Shown piece after piece: positions 33,981 to 43,993 of a stretch of 64,000 nt of DNA (positions are counted from its first letter, which is position 1; each line of letters starts with the position of its first letter). Position numbers and translations under genes: made by a program. This DNA is from Streptomyces sp. NRRL F-6676. GTDB lineage: Bacteria > Actinomycetota > Actinomycetes > Streptomycetales > Streptomycetaceae. Where the stretch lies: positions 62,001 through 126,000 of the forward strand of contig NZ_JOHS01000009.1 in NCBI RefSeq assembly GCF_000725625.1, read 5' to 3'. The notes beneath the pieces are model-generated. The model saw only the letters and a program-made list of their open reading frames with translations. It did not search any database and was not told the origin of the DNA.

Positions 33981-35777
33981 GTGACACACATCACAAAACC
34001 CGGCGCACCGGAGTCGAGCGGCGCACCGGAGTCGAACGGCACGACGGAGTCGAGCGGCGCACCCGAGTCGAGCGGCACGCGGGGGAAGGCGGCCACCGAC
34101 ACCGCCTCCCCCGAGCCGCCCCCGGTGCCGGGCCCGGGGCCGACGGCCCCGGCCGCGGCGGACGCGGTTCCCGCGCCCTCAGCGAGGGGAGCCGACGGGG
34201 AAGGCGCTGCCGGGGTGGCCGCGGGCCCGGGCTCCCGGGCCGTCGCGTCGGCTCCGGGGTGGGACGGCGCGGTCGCGCGCGTCGTGCGCGTGGCGCGGGG
34301 TGTGCGGGCCCGCGCCGTGCGCGGCGCGCGGCGCGGGCGCGGGGACCTCGCGAGGGCCCTGCGTTCGCTGCGTGCGCGCTCCGCGCGGCTCACCACCGCG
34401 CAGTTCGTCGCCGTGGCCGTCGTCGTCGGGATGGCGCTCGCCGCCGGGGCGGTGACCGCCGCCGGTCCCTGGAGCGCCGACGGCCGGCGCGTCGCCGAGC
34501 GGGAGCGCGCCGCAACCGGCGCGGACCACGGCTCCGGCAGCCGCGCGGGCGCCCCCCGCCCCGCCCCCAGCGCCGCCGCCGTCCTGGCCGGCCTCGGCCG
34601 CACGCGAGCCACCGGCAAGAGCCTCGCCGACGTCCTCGACCCGCTGCTGGGCGACCCCTCGCTCGGCGACCACCGGGGGGCCGCCGTCGTCGACGTCGCC
34701 ACCGGGAGACGTCTGTACGCCAAGGACGTCGACGCCGGGCTCACCCCCGCCTCCACCACCAAGATCGCCACCGCCGTCGCCGCGCTCTCCGCCCTCGGCC
34801 CCGACCACCGCCTCACCACCCGCACCGTCCTGGAGCCCGGCACCAAGAAGGTCGTCCTCGTCGGCGGCGGCGACCCCACCCTCACCGCACGCGAGAAGGC
34901 CGACGGCTGGGCCAGCCTGCGCACGCTCGCCGACACCACCGCCGCCGCGCTGAAGAAGCGCCACCTGACCTCCGTGACCCTGACGTACGACACCTCGCTC
35001 TACGCCGGCATGTCCCGGCACCCCCTCGGCGTCAACGAGAACCTCGCCGCCGTCACCCCGCTGACGGCCGACGAGGGCCGCCTGGACGACTCCACGAGCG
35101 GCCCCGCCCCCCGCGCCGCCGACCCGGCCGAGGCCGCCGCCCACCGCTTCGCCGCCCTGCTCGGGGACCACGGCGTCAAGGCCACCCCGGCCGGCTCCGC
35201 CGGGGCCACCGACCGCGCGAAGGCCCTGGCCTCCGTCCAGTCCCCGCCGCTCACCGCCGTCGTCGAACGCATGCTCACCCACAGCGACAACGACATCGCC
35301 GAGGCCCTGGCCCGCCAGACCGCCCTCGGCACCGGCGGCAAGGGCAGCTTCGCCGGCGGCGCGGCGGCCGTCGGCGCCCAGGTGAAGAAGCTCGGACTGC
35401 CGGTCGAGGGCGCGGAGTTCCACGACGGCAGCGGCCTCGACCGCCGCGACAAGCTCACCGCCCGCCTGCTGACCTCCCTGCTCGCCCTGGCCGGCTCGAA
35501 GGACCACCCCGAGCTCCGCCCGGTCCTCACCGGCCTGCCCGTCGCCGGCTTCACCGGCACCCTCAGCGACCGCTACGAGTCCACCGACTCCCGCGCCGGC
35601 ACCGGCTTCGTCCGCGCCAAGACCGGCTCCCTCACCGGTGTCAACACCCTCGCCGGCACGGTCGTCGACACGGACGGCCACCTCCTGGCCTTCGCCTTCC
35701 TCACCGAGAACTCCATGGACCAGCCCGCGGCCCGGGCAGCCCTGGACCGCGCGGCGGCCCGCCTGGCGAGCCGATGA
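33981..35777 (+). CDS. dacB: D-Ala-D-Ala carboxypeptidase/endopeptidase (PBP4, S13 family)
   Basis: 598 residues. The penicillin-binding triad is complete: Ser258-x-x-Lys261 in PASTTKIAT, Ser435-Asp-Asn in HSDNDIAEA, and Lys547-Thr-Gly in AKTGSLTG. It trims pentapeptides or cuts cross-links in peptidoglycan. A transmembrane helix at about 137-162 anchors it with the catalytic part outside. The preceding 135 residues are a cytoplasmic, disordered region with an ESSGAPES repeat and a basic Arg-rich patch (GVRARAVRGARRGRG) just before the membrane. GTG 33981 is the likely start (the frame runs open about 1 kb further upstream); its SD is weak (ACAGGGGGC). It could be read as a single gene or with the following metalloprotease. 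Confidence 0.92.
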   Translation: MTHITKPGAPESSGAPESNGTTESSGAPESSGTRGKAATDTASPEPPPVPGPGPTAPAAADAVPAPSARGADGEGAAGVAAGPGSRAVASAPGWDGAVARVVRVARGVRARAVRGARRGRGDLARALRSLRARSARLTTAQFVAVAVVVGMALAAGAVTAAGPWSADGRRVAERERAATGADHGSGSRAGAPRPAPSAAAVLAGLGRTRATGKSLADVLDPLLGDPSLGDHRGAAVVDVATGRRLYAKDVDAGLTPASTTKIATAVAALSALGPDHRLTTRTVLEPGTKKVVLVGGGDPTLTAREKADGWASLRTLADTTAAALKKRHLTSVTLTYDTSLYAGMSRHPLGVNENLAAVTPLTADEGRLDDSTSGPAPRAADPAEAAAHRFAALLGDHGVKATPAGSAGATDRAKALASVQSPPLTAVVERMLTHSDNDIAEALARQTALGTGGKGSFAGGAAAVGAQVKKLGLPVEGAEFHDGSGLDRRDKLTARLLTSLLALAGSKDHPELRPVLTGLPVAGFTGTLSDRYESTDSRAGTGFVRAKTGSLTGVNTLAGTVVDTDGHLLAFAFLTENSMDQPAARAALDRAAARLASR

Positions 35778-35802
35778 CGTCAGGGGCCGGCACCCGTGCC
35801 CC

Positions 35803-35880
35803 AAGGGGGCGCGGGGCTGTGACGTGTGCGGCTCCGCCGCGCGGGCGCGCGCGACCACGAACCGGCCGTCAGCCGCCACG
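35803..35880. repeat. Dispersed GC repeat, family B copy 1
   Basis: Shares GGGGCGCGGGGC, CGGCTCCGCCGCGYGGGCGC, GACCA and CGGCCGTCAGCCG with copies near 45388-45432 and 48498-48560. All are just downstream of genes. Confidence 0.7.
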
Positions 35881-35962
35881 TCACCGCAAGGGCCGGCACA
35901 GAACGCGCCCGGGGTCAGAACGGGCGCCCCTCTTCCACCTGCCCCCAGCGGCAGCGCTCCCG

Positions 35963-35968
35963 TACGGT
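35963..35968 (+). promoter_or_regulatory. -10 box TACGGT of a leaderless promoter
   Basis: TACGGT ends 7 bases before ATG 35976; there is no convincing SD. Confidence 0.45.
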
Positions 35969-35975
35969 TGAAGAC

Positions 35976-37109
35976 ATGACGCGCATCGGTGGTGCAGCAT
36001 CCGGGATGGTCGACTGGAATCTCGCGGTGGCGACCGCGACCCGCTTCGTGCGGCCGGGCCCCGACGTCAGCCGTGACGAGGCCCGGGCCGTCGTCACGGA
36101 ACTGCGCAGGCACGCCAAGGCCTCCGAGGAGCACGTCCGCGGCTTCACCCGGCTCGGCGAGGCGGGCGCGCACGACACCCCCGTCCTGGTCGTCGACCGC
36201 CCCGGCTGGGTCCGGGCCAACGTCGCCGGCTTCCGCGAACTGCTCAAGCCGCTGCTGGACAGGATGCAGGAACGTCGCAGCGGCACCCCCGGCGGCGCCG
36301 TCCTCGGCGCCGTCGGCGGCAAGGTCACCGGCGTGGAGGTCGGCATGCTGCTGTCCTTCATGTCCTCCCGGGTCCTCGGCCAGTACGAGACCTTCGCCCC
36401 GGCCTCCCGCGACCTGCCCGCGGGCGAAAACGGCGGCGGCCGGCTGCTCCTGGTCGCGCCCAACATCGTCCACGTGGAACGCGAACTGGAGGTCGACCCG
36501 CACGACTTCCGGCTCTGGGTCTGCCTGCACGAGGAGACGCACCGCACGCAGTTCACGGCCGTCCCCTGGCTGCGCGACCACCTCCAGGGCGAGATCCAGT
36601 CCTTCCTCGGCGAGACCGAGATGGACCCCATGACGATCCTGGAGCGCATCCGGGAGGCGGCCCAGTCACTGGCCGGCGGCCGCTCCGAGGGCGAACAGGA
36701 CGAGGACGGCGGCCGCTCCCTGGTCGAACTGGTGCAGACACCCGCACAGCGGGAGATCCTCGGACGGCTGACCGCGGTGATGTCCCTCCTCGAGGGCCAC
36801 GCCGACTTCGTGATGGACGGCGTGGGCCCCTCGGTCGTGCCGTCCGTCGCCGAGATCCGGGAGAAGTTCCAGCAGCGCCGCGCCAAGGGCGCCTCCCGCC
36901 TCGACCTCGCCCTGCGCCGGCTGCTCGGTCTTGACGCCAAGCTCCGGCAGTACCGGGACGGCGAACGGTTCGTCCGGGCCGTCGTCGAGGAGGTCGGCAT
37001 GGACGGCTTCAACCGGGTGTGGACCTCACCGAACACCCTGCCCACCAAGGCGGAGATCGCCGCACCGGCGGACTGGATCGCCAGGGTGCACCGCACGTCG
37101 GAATCCTGA
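35976..37109 (+). CDS. Zinc-dependent metalloprotease-like protein (DUF2342)
   Basis: 377 residues. A gluzincin-like pattern is present: H185-EET-H189 in LHEETHRTQF and a downstream EGHADFVMDG that can provide the third ligand. Annotated in actinobacteria as DUF2342 or, misleadingly, as F420-biosynthesis-associated protein. No signal peptide, so it is cytoplasmic. A loop RSEGEQDEDGGRS near 230-242 is disordered. Proteolytic activity has not been shown for the family as far as I know. It precedes tilS by 174 bases in a strand-consistent block with tilS-hpt-ftsH. Confidence 0.87.
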   Translation: MTRIGGAASGMVDWNLAVATATRFVRPGPDVSRDEARAVVTELRRHAKASEEHVRGFTRLGEAGAHDTPVLVVDRPGWVRANVAGFRELLKPLLDRMQERRSGTPGGAVLGAVGGKVTGVEVGMLLSFMSSRVLGQYETFAPASRDLPAGENGGGRLLLVAPNIVHVERELEVDPHDFRLWVCLHEETHRTQFTAVPWLRDHLQGEIQSFLGETEMDPMTILERIREAAQSLAGGRSEGEQDEDGGRSLVELVQTPAQREILGRLTAVMSLLEGHADFVMDGVGPSVVPSVAEIREKFQQRRAKGASRLDLALRRLLGLDAKLRQYRDGERFVRAVVEEVGMDGFNRVWTSPNTLPTKAEIAAPADWIARVHRTSES

Positions 37110-37283
37110 GACGGAGGGCGGTCGACGGCAGGGGAACGCCCCCTCAATCACCCGTCCGAGGGACCGCCGGCCCAGGAAAGGCGTGCAATGCTCGGGAAAC
37201 GCCTCGGTTCTGTCACCATCTACACACTCTGCGTGACCGAACCCGGGGCCAACCCCCCGAAAACTTCATGAAGGGAACCGGAC

Positions 37284-38486
37284 ATGGGTCCCCACCCCGC
37301 GGTCGCGGCGATACGCCTGGCGGTCCGCCGCGTCCTCCACGACATCCTCACCGAACACACCGCCGACGCCCCTGACGGCGCCGGCGCCCCTCGCCGCGCC
37401 CACGCCCCGCTCGCCGGCGCCGGCCGCACCGCGCGGGCGACGACCGCCGCCCACCCCGCGCGGCCCGCGCTCGCGCGCACCGACCACCCCGCGCCGCCCG
37501 CCGAGGCCGCCCGTCCGCCCCGCGCGCCCGGTGCCTTCCCGGCCGTACCCGCCCCGCTCGGCCCCGGCCGTCCCGCGCCGCTCGTGCTCGTGGCCTGCTC
37601 CGGCGGCGCCGACTCGATGGCGCTCGCCTCCGCCCTCGCCTTCGAGGCCCCCCGGCTCGGTGTCCGGGCCGGCGGCATCACCGTCGACCACGGTCTACAG
37701 GCCGGCTCCGACCGGCGCGCCGAGGAGGTCGTCGAACGCCTGCGCGAGCTCGGTCTCGACCCCGTCGACGCGGTCGCCGTCTCCGTCGGCCGTGACGGAG
37801 GCCCCGAGGCCGCCGCCCGCGACGCCCGCTACGCCGCGCTCGACGCCGCCGCGGAGCGTCACGACGCCGCCGCCGTCCTGCTCGGCCACACCCGCGACGA
37901 CCAGGCCGAGACGGTCCTGCTCGGCCTCGCCCGTGGCTCCGGCATCCGCTCCCTGTCCGGAATGGCCGCGGTCTCGGGGGCCGCCGGCCGTTACCGGCGC
38001 CCCTTCCTGCGGCTCGACCGGCAGACCGCCCGCAAGGCCTGCATGGTCCAGTCCCTGCCCGTCTGGGACGACCCGCACAACACCGACCCCGCCTACACCC
38101 GCTCCCGGCTGCGCCACGAGGGACTGCCCGCCCTGGAGAAGGCGCTCGGCAAGGGCGTCGTCGAGGCGCTCGCCCGCACCGCCCAGCTCTCCCGCGACGA
38201 CGCCGACGCCCTCGACGCCTGGGCCCGCGAGGCCGAGCGGGGCGTACGGGACGACGCCGGACGGCTGGAATGCGCCAAACTCGACGCACTCCCTCCGGCC
38301 GTCCGCCGCCGCATCCTGCGCCGCGCCGCCCTCGCGGCCGGGGCCCCGGGCGGCTCCCTCTTCGCCCGCCACATCGAGGAGGTCGACCGGCTGGTCACCG
38401 CCTGGCGAGGTCAGGGAGCCATCAATCTCCCGGGCCGAGTCGTGGTCCGTCGGCAGGGTGGCAGACTGGTGATTCGGCAAGGCTGA
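37284..38486 (+). CDS. tilS: tRNA(Ile)-lysidine synthase
   Basis: 400 residues. Converts C34 of tRNA-Ile(CAU) to lysidine so that it reads AUA. The PP-loop is SGGADS at about 106-111, followed by VDHGLQ and [14 protein letters not shown], the N-type ATPase signatures. The C-terminal part is short, as in actinobacteria. Between the first helix and the catalytic domain there is an unusual Ala/Pro/Arg-rich insertion of about 70 residues (25-95). ATG 37284 follows GAAGGGAACCGGAC. Next genes: hpt and ftsH, the classic tilS-hpt-ftsH order. Confidence 0.94.
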   Translation: MGPHPAVAAIRLAVRRVLHDILTEHTADAPDGAGAPRRAHAPLAGAGRTARATTAAHPARPALARTDHPAPPAEAARPPRAPGAFPAVPAPLGPGRPAPLVLVACSGGADSMALASALAFEAPRLGVRAGGITVDHGLQAGSDRRAEEVVERLRELGLDPVDAVAVSVGRDGGPEAAARDARYAALDAAAERHDAAAVLLGHTRDDQAETVLLGLARGSGIRSLSGMAAVSGAAGRYRRPFLRLDRQTARKACMVQSLPVWDDPHNTDPAYTRSRLRHEGLPALEKALGKGVVEALARTAQLSRDDADALDAWAREAERGVRDDAGRLECAKLDALPPAVRRRILRRAALAAGAPGGSLFARHIEEVDRLVTAWRGQGAINLPGRVVVRRQGGRLVIRQG

Positions 38487-38562
38487 ATCCGGGCCCCTCC
38501 CATCGGACCCTCCGCAGGGGTCGCGCGGTGGCCCGGAACGGCCGGTGGGACGACCGAAAGTG

Positions 38563-39123
38563 ATGCGGGTGGACGCGAAAGACATGGGCACCGACCTCAA
38601 AGAGGTGCTCATCACCAAGGAAGAGATCGACGCGAAGCTGGCCGAGCTGGCCGCGAAGATCGACGCGGAGTACGCGGACAAGGACCTGCTGATCGTCGGC
38701 GTCCTCAAGGGCGCGGTGATGGTCATGGCCGACCTCGCCCGCGCGCTGTCCACCCCCGTCACGATGGACTGGATGGCGGTCTCCTCCTACGGGGCCGGCA
38801 CCCAGTCCTCCGGCGTGGTGCGGATCCTCAAGGACCTCGACACCGACATCAAGGGGCGGCATGTCCTGATCGTCGAGGACATCATCGACTCCGGACTGAC
38901 CCTGTCCTGGCTGATCTCCAACCTCGGCTCCCGGGAGCCCGCCTCCCTCAAGGTGTGCACGCTGCTGCGCAAGCCGGAGGCGGCGAAGGTCGCGATCGAC
39001 GTGGAGTGGGTCGGCTTCGACATCGCCAACGAGTTCGTCGTGGGGTACGGCCTCGACTACGCCGAGAAGTACCGCAACCTCCCGTTCGTCGGTACGCTCG
39101 CGCCCCACGTCTACGGCGGCTGA
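38563..39123 (+). CDS. hpt: Hypoxanthine phosphoribosyltransferase
   Basis: 186 residues. Purine salvage: converts hypoxanthine (and guanine) with PRPP to IMP/GMP. The PRPP loop [12 protein letters not shown] and the flexible-loop region [12 protein letters not shown] are typical, as is [14 protein letters not shown] for pyrophosphate binding. Three starts are possible: GTG 38545, ATG 38563 (MRVDAKDMG, chosen) and ATG 38581 (MGTDLK). It lies between tilS and ftsH, 76 bases after tilS. Confidence 0.94.
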   Translation: MRVDAKDMGTDLKEVLITKEEIDAKLAELAAKIDAEYADKDLLIVGVLKGAVMVMADLARALSTPVTMDWMAVSSYGAGTQSSGVVRILKDLDTDIKGRHVLIVEDIIDSGLTLSWLISNLGSREPASLKVCTLLRKPEAAKVAIDVEWVGFDIANEFVVGYGLDYAEKYRNLPFVGTLAPHVYGG

Positions 39124-39323
39124 ACCCCGCTCGGCAGGACCCCCGCGGCTTCCGCCGGGACGGCCGGGAACCCCGGCGGGGTCCGCGCCGTTGAAGCATG
39201 CGAGGACGGGATCGCGGGAACTCCCCTGCGGCGTCGGGTGACAATCCTGGGGTACCGTCCGAAGAACAGTCTTTTATCAAACTCACTATGGCAGGAGGGA
39301 CGGGGCGGCACCGCTCCGTATGG

Positions 39324-41360
39324 ATGGACGTGAAGCGATACTTCCGTGGGCCGGTCATGTGGATCGTGCTGGCCGTCCTTGCCGTGGTCGTGTTGATGCA
39401 GGTCGTCGGCTCCTCCGGCGGCTACAAGACGGTGGACACCGGCCAGGTCGTCCAGGCGATCAACCAGAACAAGGTCGAGTCGGCCAAGGTCACCACCGGC
39501 GACGAGCAGGTCATCAAGGTCCAGCTCAAGGACGGCGTCAAGGTCGAGGGCAGCTCGAAGATCCAGGCGAGCTACATCGGCGACCAGGGCGTCAATGTGG
39601 CCAACACCCTTCAGGACAAGTACCAGAACAAGCAGATCCCGGACGGCTACACGGTCTCGCCGTCCAAGCAGAACCCGTTCCTCGGGATCCTGCTCTCGCT
39701 GCTGCCCTTCGTCCTGATCGTGGTCGTCTTCCTGTTCCTGATGAACCAGATGCAGGGCGGCGGCTCCCGGGTCATGAACTTCGGGAAGTCCAAGGCGAAG
39801 CTCATCACCAAGGACACCCCGAAGACGACGTTCTCGGACGTCGCCGGTTCGGACGAGGCGGTCGAGGAGCTCCAGGAGATCAAGGAGTTCCTCCAGGAGC
39901 CCGCCAAGTTCCAGGCCGTCGGCGCCAAGATCCCCAAGGGCGTGCTGCTGTACGGCCCGCCCGGAACCGGCAAGACCCTGCTCGCGCGGGCCGTCGCCGG
40001 TGAGGCCGGGGTCCCCTTCTACTCGATCTCCGGTTCCGACTTCGTCGAGATGTTCGTCGGTGTCGGTGCCTCCCGGGTCCGTGACCTGTTCGAGCAGGCC
40101 AAGGCGAACGCCCCGGCCATCGTCTTCGTCGACGAGATCGACGCGGTCGGCCGCCACCGCGGCGCCGGCCTCGGCGGCGGTCACGACGAGCGCGAGCAGA
40201 CGCTGAACCAGCTGCTCGTCGAGATGGACGGCTTCGACGTCAAGGGCGGCGTCATCCTCATCGCGGCCACCAACCGGCCCGACATCCTGGACCCGGCGCT
40301 GCTGCGTCCCGGCCGCTTCGACCGGCAGATCGCCGTCGACCGTCCGGATATGCAGGGCCGCCTCGAGATCCTCAAGGTCCACCAGAAGGGCAAGCCGGTC
40401 GCCCCGGACGTCGACCTGTCGGCCGTCGCCCGCCGCACCCCCGGCTTCACCGGTGCCGATCTGGCCAACGTGCTGAACGAGGCCGCGCTGCTCACGGCCC
40501 GCAGCGACCGCAAGCTGGTCGACAACCAGATGCTGGACGAGGCGATCGACCGCGTGGTCGCGGGCCCGCAGAAGCGGACCCGGATCATGTCGGACAAGGA
40601 GAAGAAGATCACCGCGTACCACGAGGGCGGTCACGCCCTGGTCGCGGCGGCCTCCCCGAACTCCGACCCGGTCCACAAGATCACAATCCTGTCCAGGGGC
40701 CGGGCCCTCGGCTACACGATGGTCCTGCCCGACGAGGACAAGTACTCGACCACGCGCAACGAGATGCTGGACCAGCTCGCCTACATGCTGGGCGGCCGCG
40801 CGGCCGAGGAGCTCGTCTTCCACGACCCGACCACGGGCGCGGCCAACGACATCGAGAAGGCCACGTCCACGGCGCGCGCCATGGTCACCCAGTACGGCAT
40901 GACCGAGCGTCTCGGCGCCATCAAGTTCGGCGGCGACAACACCGAGCCGTTCCTCGGCCGTGAGATGGCCCACCAGCGTGACTACTCGGAAGAGGTCGCC
41001 GCGCTGGTGGACGAGGAAGTCAAGAAGCTGATCGAGAACGCGCACAACGAGGCCTGGGAGATCCTGGTCGAGAACCGCGACGTGCTCGACAACCTGGTGC
41101 TGGCCCTGCTGGAGAAGGAGACGCTGGGCAAGGAGCAGATCGCCGAGATCTTCGCCCCCATCCACAAGCGTCCCCCGCGGCCCGCGTGGACCGGTTCCTC
41201 GCGCCGCACGCCGTCCACCCGCCCGCCGGTGCTCTCCCCCAAGGAGCTCGCACTGACCAACGGGGCCAACGGCACTCCGGCGATCAGCACGGCCAAGTCC
41301 ACGGCGAGCGAGTCCGCCCCGGCGGCCGAGCCCGCCCCGGAGGACCGCCGGGACAGCTGA
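39324..41360 (+). CDS. ftsH: ATP-dependent zinc metalloprotease FtsH
   Basis: 678 residues. Membrane AAA+ protease that removes misassembled membrane proteins and some regulators. Order: a transmembrane helix at about 9-27, an extracytoplasmic domain, a second helix at about 118-140, the AAA domain with Walker A GPPGTGKT at about 211-218, Walker [10 protein letters not shown] and second region of homology RPGRFDRQI, then the protease domain with zinc motif H433-E-x-x-H437. The last 55 residues are Pro/Ser/Ala-rich. ATG 39324 (MDVKRYFRG) is chosen by homology to actinobacterial FtsH; AGGAGGGACGG at 39293-39303 is too far for it, and an alternative start at ATG 39288 cannot be excluded. Confidence 0.95.
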   Translation: MDVKRYFRGPVMWIVLAVLAVVVLMQVVGSSGGYKTVDTGQVVQAINQNKVESAKVTTGDEQVIKVQLKDGVKVEGSSKIQASYIGDQGVNVANTLQDKYQNKQIPDGYTVSPSKQNPFLGILLSLLPFVLIVVVFLFLMNQMQGGGSRVMNFGKSKAKLITKDTPKTTFSDVAGSDEAVEELQEIKEFLQEPAKFQAVGAKIPKGVLLYGPPGTGKTLLARAVAGEAGVPFYSISGSDFVEMFVGVGASRVRDLFEQAKANAPAIVFVDEIDAVGRHRGAGLGGGHDEREQTLNQLLVEMDGFDVKGGVILIAATNRPDILDPALLRPGRFDRQIAVDRPDMQGRLEILKVHQKGKPVAPDVDLSAVARRTPGFTGADLANVLNEAALLTARSDRKLVDNQMLDEAIDRVVAGPQKRTRIMSDKEKKITAYHEGGHALVAAASPNSDPVHKITILSRGRALGYTMVLPDEDKYSTTRNEMLDQLAYMLGGRAAEELVFHDPTTGAANDIEKATSTARAMVTQYGMTERLGAIKFGGDNTEPFLGREMAHQRDYSEEVAALVDEEVKKLIENAHNEAWEILVENRDVLDNLVLALLEKETLGKEQIAEIFAPIHKRPPRPAWTGSSRRTPSTRPPVLSPKELALTNGANGTPAISTAKSTASESAPAAEPAPEDRRDS

Positions 41361-41410
41361 GCCCACGGCTCCGGCCGGCCCCGCCGGCCGCCCGCCGGGC
41401 CCGGAACAAA

Positions 41411-41448
41411 TGCCGCGCCTCCCAGGTTCTAGCCTGGGAGGCGCGGCA
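41411..41448 (+). terminator. Strong hairpin after ftsH
   Basis: Perfect 16-bp arms (41411-41426, 41433-41448) with a 6-base loop TTCTAG, followed by TT. It separates ftsH from folE. Confidence 0.85.
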
Positions 41449-41548
41449 TTCGTCGTATGCCCGCACGTATGTCCGTACGTATGCGCGGCCCCTACGCACG
41501 ACGCGTGACAGACCCGAACGCGTCACAGGCTCAGGAACGAGGCACCAC

Positions 41549-42154
41549 ATGACCGACCCGGTGACGCTGGACGGTGAGAACACGATCGGCGAGTTCGACG
41601 AGAAGCGCGCCGAGAACGCCGTGCGCGAGCTCCTCCTCGCCATCGGAGAGGACCCCGACCGCGAGGGCCTCCGGGACACCCCGGGCCGGGTGGCGCGGGC
41701 GTACCAGGAGATATTCGCGGGGCTGTGGCAGCGTCCCGAGGACGTGCTGACCACGACCTTCGACCTCGGCCACGACGAGATGGTCCTGGTGAAGGACATC
41801 GAGGTGTTCTCGACCTGCGAGCACCACCTGGTGCCGTTCCGCGGTGTGGCGCACGTCGGGTACATCCCGTCGGCCAACGGCAAGATCACCGGTCTGTCGA
41901 AGCTGGCCCGGCTCGTGGACGTCTACGCCCGCCGCCCCCAGGTGCAGGAGCGGCTCACCACCCAGGTCGCCGACTCGCTCATGGAGATCCTCGAACCGCG
42001 CGGCGTGATCGTCGTGGTCGAGTGCGAGCACATGTGCATGTCGATGCGGGGCATCCGCAAGCCCGGCGCCAAGACGATCACCTCGGCGGTGCGCGGCCAG
42101 CTGCGCGACGCCGCCACCCGCAACGAGGCCATGAGCCTGATCATGGCGCGCTGA
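41549..42154 (+). CDS. folE: GTP cyclohydrolase I
   Basis: 201 residues. First step of folate synthesis, GTP to 7,8-dihydroneopterin triphosphate. The zinc/active-site motifs are [11 protein letters not shown] (Cys90, His92/93) and [13 protein letters not shown], with [23 protein letters not shown] between. ATG 41549 has AGGAACGAGG 5-15 bases upstream. It has its own promoter region after the ftsH terminator, where a short CGTATGTCCGTACGTATG repeat is present, and is convergent with the folB-folK-DUF3180 transcript. Confidence 0.97.
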   Translation: MTDPVTLDGENTIGEFDEKRAENAVRELLLAIGEDPDREGLRDTPGRVARAYQEIFAGLWQRPEDVLTTTFDLGHDEMVLVKDIEVFSTCEHHLVPFRGVAHVGYIPSANGKITGLSKLARLVDVYARRPQVQERLTTQVADSLMEILEPRGVIVVVECEHMCMSMRGIRKPGAKTITSAVRGQLRDAATRNEAMSLIMAR

Positions 42155-42181
42155 GCCCCCGGCGCGACACGGGGGCGGCGG

Positions 42182-42679
42182 TCAGGCGGCGGCCGCGGTG
42201 CCGTCGTTGTCGCTGTTGTCGTCGTCCCCGTCCTCCGGGAGCTTGCAGACGCGCTCCAGGAAGAGGGCGGCCGCTATGACCGCGATGCCGCCCACGACCG
42301 AGAACCCGGCGTAGATCGCCTGGTCCCGGCGGGCGGGGAAGTCGAGGTACTCGAGCAGGAGGGCGCCCGTGCCGCCGTACATGCCGGCGACGAGCGCGGC
42401 GACCAGGGCGCTGGCCTGGCCGAAGACGACCGCGCGGGCGGCCATCAGGGGGTCCACGCCCTTCGCCCCGGGGCGGCGCTCGCGCTGGGCCCGCAGCCGG
42501 GCGCGCAGCGACAGCGCGGTGGCCAGCAGGACCACGGCGATCAGCGCCAGCACGATCGGCGCGGCCAGCGGGACACTCGGCAGTGTCCCCACCGCCATCC
42601 ACAGGCGGGCGCCCGACCAGGACAGCACTCCGGCCACCACGAACACCGCCGCCAGCGTCCTGATGCGCAGCTCTTCCAC
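42182..42679 (-). CDS. DUF3180 membrane protein
   Basis: 165 residues. Four hydrophobic helices (about 8-30, 37-58, 85-105, 118-140), a basic loop RARLRAQRERRPGAKG, and an acidic C-terminus (EDGDDDNSDNDG). Matches DUF3180, which in actinobacteria is regularly the last gene of the folK cluster. It lies 53 bases after folK on the same strand, so it is probably in the folB-folK transcript. GTG 42679 is the start. Function unknown; the persistent linkage hints at a role connected with folate or pterin metabolism, but that is inference only. Confidence 0.88.
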   Translation of the reverse strand: MEELRIRTLAAVFVVAGVLSWSGARLWMAVGTLPSVPLAAPIVLALIAVVLLATALSLRARLRAQRERRPGAKGVDPLMAARAVVFGQASALVAALVAGMYGGTGALLLEYLDFPARRDQAIYAGFSVVGGIAVIAAALFLERVCKLPEDGDDDNSDNDGTAAAA

Positions 42680-42732
42680 GGTGCCCCTTCGTCGGTGTCG
42701 AGCGGTCGTTCCGGCTCGGTAGACCTTAACGA

Positions 42733-43341
42733 CTACTCGGGCAGCCGGAGTTCCAGGTCGGCGCGCGGCGCCACGCCTTCACGGGTGATCCCGTCGAGCA
42801 GTTCGGCCACGGGACCGCGCCCGGGCAGCGCCGCCGCGGGGTCCACGTCGTGCCAGGGCGCCAGGACGAAGGCCCGCTCGTGCGCGCGGGGGTGGGGGAG
42901 GGTGAGCACGGGGTCGTCGGAGACGACGTCGTCGTAGGACACGATGTCCACGTCGAGGGTGCGCGGCCCCCAGCGTTCGTCCCGGACCCGGTGGAAGGCC
43001 TCCTCCACCGCGTGCGCCCGCTCCAGGAGCGAGGACGGCGGCAGGGTGGTCTTCAGCACGGCCACCGCGTTGAAGTACGACGGCTGGCTGCCGGGCTCGA
43101 CGCCCCACGGCTCCGTCTCGTAGACGGGGGAGACCGCCTTGACGCGGACGCCGGGCGTGTCCTCCAGGGCGTCGACGGCGCCCTGGAGCGTCTCCAGGCG
43201 GTTGCCGAGGTTGGAGCCCAGGGAGAGCACCGCGCGCCGGGGGTTCTGAAGGGTGCTGTCGGCGGCGTCCACGCGCGCGGTCACCGCGGCGGGCACGGGC
43301 TGGACCACCGGGTCGCCGGGACCGGGGGGGAAGGCTGTCAT
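42733..43341 (-). CDS. folK: HPPK, dihydropterin pyrophosphokinase
   Basis: 202 residues. Transfers pyrophosphate from ATP to 6-hydroxymethyl-dihydropterin. Signatures are LSLGSNLGNRLETLQGA, PVYETEPWG and WGPRTLDVDIVSYDD with PHPRAHERAFVLAPW. The N-terminal 35 residues before LSLGSNLG are an extension. ATG 43341 overlaps the folB stop codon by 4 bases (ATGA), so the two are translationally coupled. Confidence 0.95.
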   Translation of the reverse strand: MTAFPPGPGDPVVQPVPAAVTARVDAADSTLQNPRRAVLSLGSNLGNRLETLQGAVDALEDTPGVRVKAVSPVYETEPWGVEPGSQPSYFNAVAVLKTTLPPSSLLERAHAVEEAFHRVRDERWGPRTLDVDIVSYDDVVSDDPVLTLPHPRAHERAFVLAPWHDVDPAAALPGRGPVAELLDGITREGVAPRADLELRLPE

Positions 43342-43697
43342 ACGCGGCTCCGGGTGAGGGTGACGGTCACGTCGTCGAACGGCACGGTGATGGGGGCCTC
43401 GGGCTTGTGCACGCACACCTCGACCTCCTGGACCGGCTCGTGCCGCAGGCAGGCGTCGGCGATGCGCTGGGCGAGGGTCTCGATGAGGTCGACGGGGTCG
43501 CCCGCGACGATCGCGGCGATCTCCTCGGCGACGATGCCGTAGTGCACCGTCTTCGTCAGGTCGTCGTCCGCCGCGGCGGGGCGGGTGTCCAGGCCGAGGA
43601 CCACGTCCACCACGAAGGTCTGGCCCCGCTCGCGTTCCTCGGGGAACACGCCGTGGTGCCCGCGGGCCCTCAGGCCGCGCAACGCGACACGATCCAC
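43338..43697 (-). CDS. folB: Dihydroneopterin aldolase
   Basis: 119 residues. Converts dihydroneopterin to 6-hydroxymethyl-dihydropterin. Typical motifs: VALRGLRARGHHGVFPEERERGQ with the active-site Glu, a central HYGIVAEEIAAIV, LIETLAQRIAD, and VHKPEAPI near the end. GTG 43697 is the start; the frame runs open for 1.4 kb more upstream as antisense noise. First gene of the folB-folK-DUF3180 unit. Confidence 0.95.
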   Translation of the reverse strand: MDRVALRGLRARGHHGVFPEERERGQTFVVDVVLGLDTRPAAADDDLTKTVHYGIVAEEIAAIVAGDPVDLIETLAQRIADACLRHEPVQEVEVCVHKPEAPITVPFDDVTVTLTRSRV

Positions 43698-43779
43698 GCG
43701 CCTCACTCCTGCGTCTCGTACGGGACGGCCGGGCAGCGGCCGTCGGGGCCATATGCGGGCGGCATAACGGCCACGAACG

Positions 43780-43785
43780 AATCTA
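43780..43785 (-). promoter_or_regulatory. Candidate -10 TAGATT for folB
   Basis: Minus-strand TAGATT about 82 bases before the folB start codon, in the least GC-rich part of this gap; predicted leader about 75 bases. No clear -35. Confidence 0.35.
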
Positions 43786-43920
43786 CCCGCGCCCACCGAC
43801 AGCACCCCCGCGCGGGGGCACGCGTCCCCTTCCCGGGCGGGACGGCCGGAACGGGCCGCTCCGGCCGCGCCACCTGGGCGAAGGGCGCCGCCGGGCAGGC
43901 CGCCGCCCGGCGGCCGTGAT

Positions 43921-43947
43921 TCCCCCCACGTCCCGCGTGCGGGGGGA
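43921..43947 (-). terminator. Hairpin after the folP/NTF2 transcript
   Basis: Arms TCCCCCC (43921-43927) and GGGGGGA (43941-43947) with an inner ACG/CGT pairing, about 47 bases beyond the NTF2-like stop. Confidence 0.6.
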
Positions 43948-43993
43948 CGTTCCGGGGCGTTCCCGCCCGTACCGGCCGGGCGAACGGGTCCGC

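Noticed and set aside
38545..38562. Upstream GTG start for hpt
   Set aside because: It adds six residues without a better SD; ATG 38563 gives the standard N-terminus.
41361..41548. Riboswitch upstream of folE
   Set aside because: The structure present is a simple terminator hairpin for ftsH; no conserved riboswitch core is visible.
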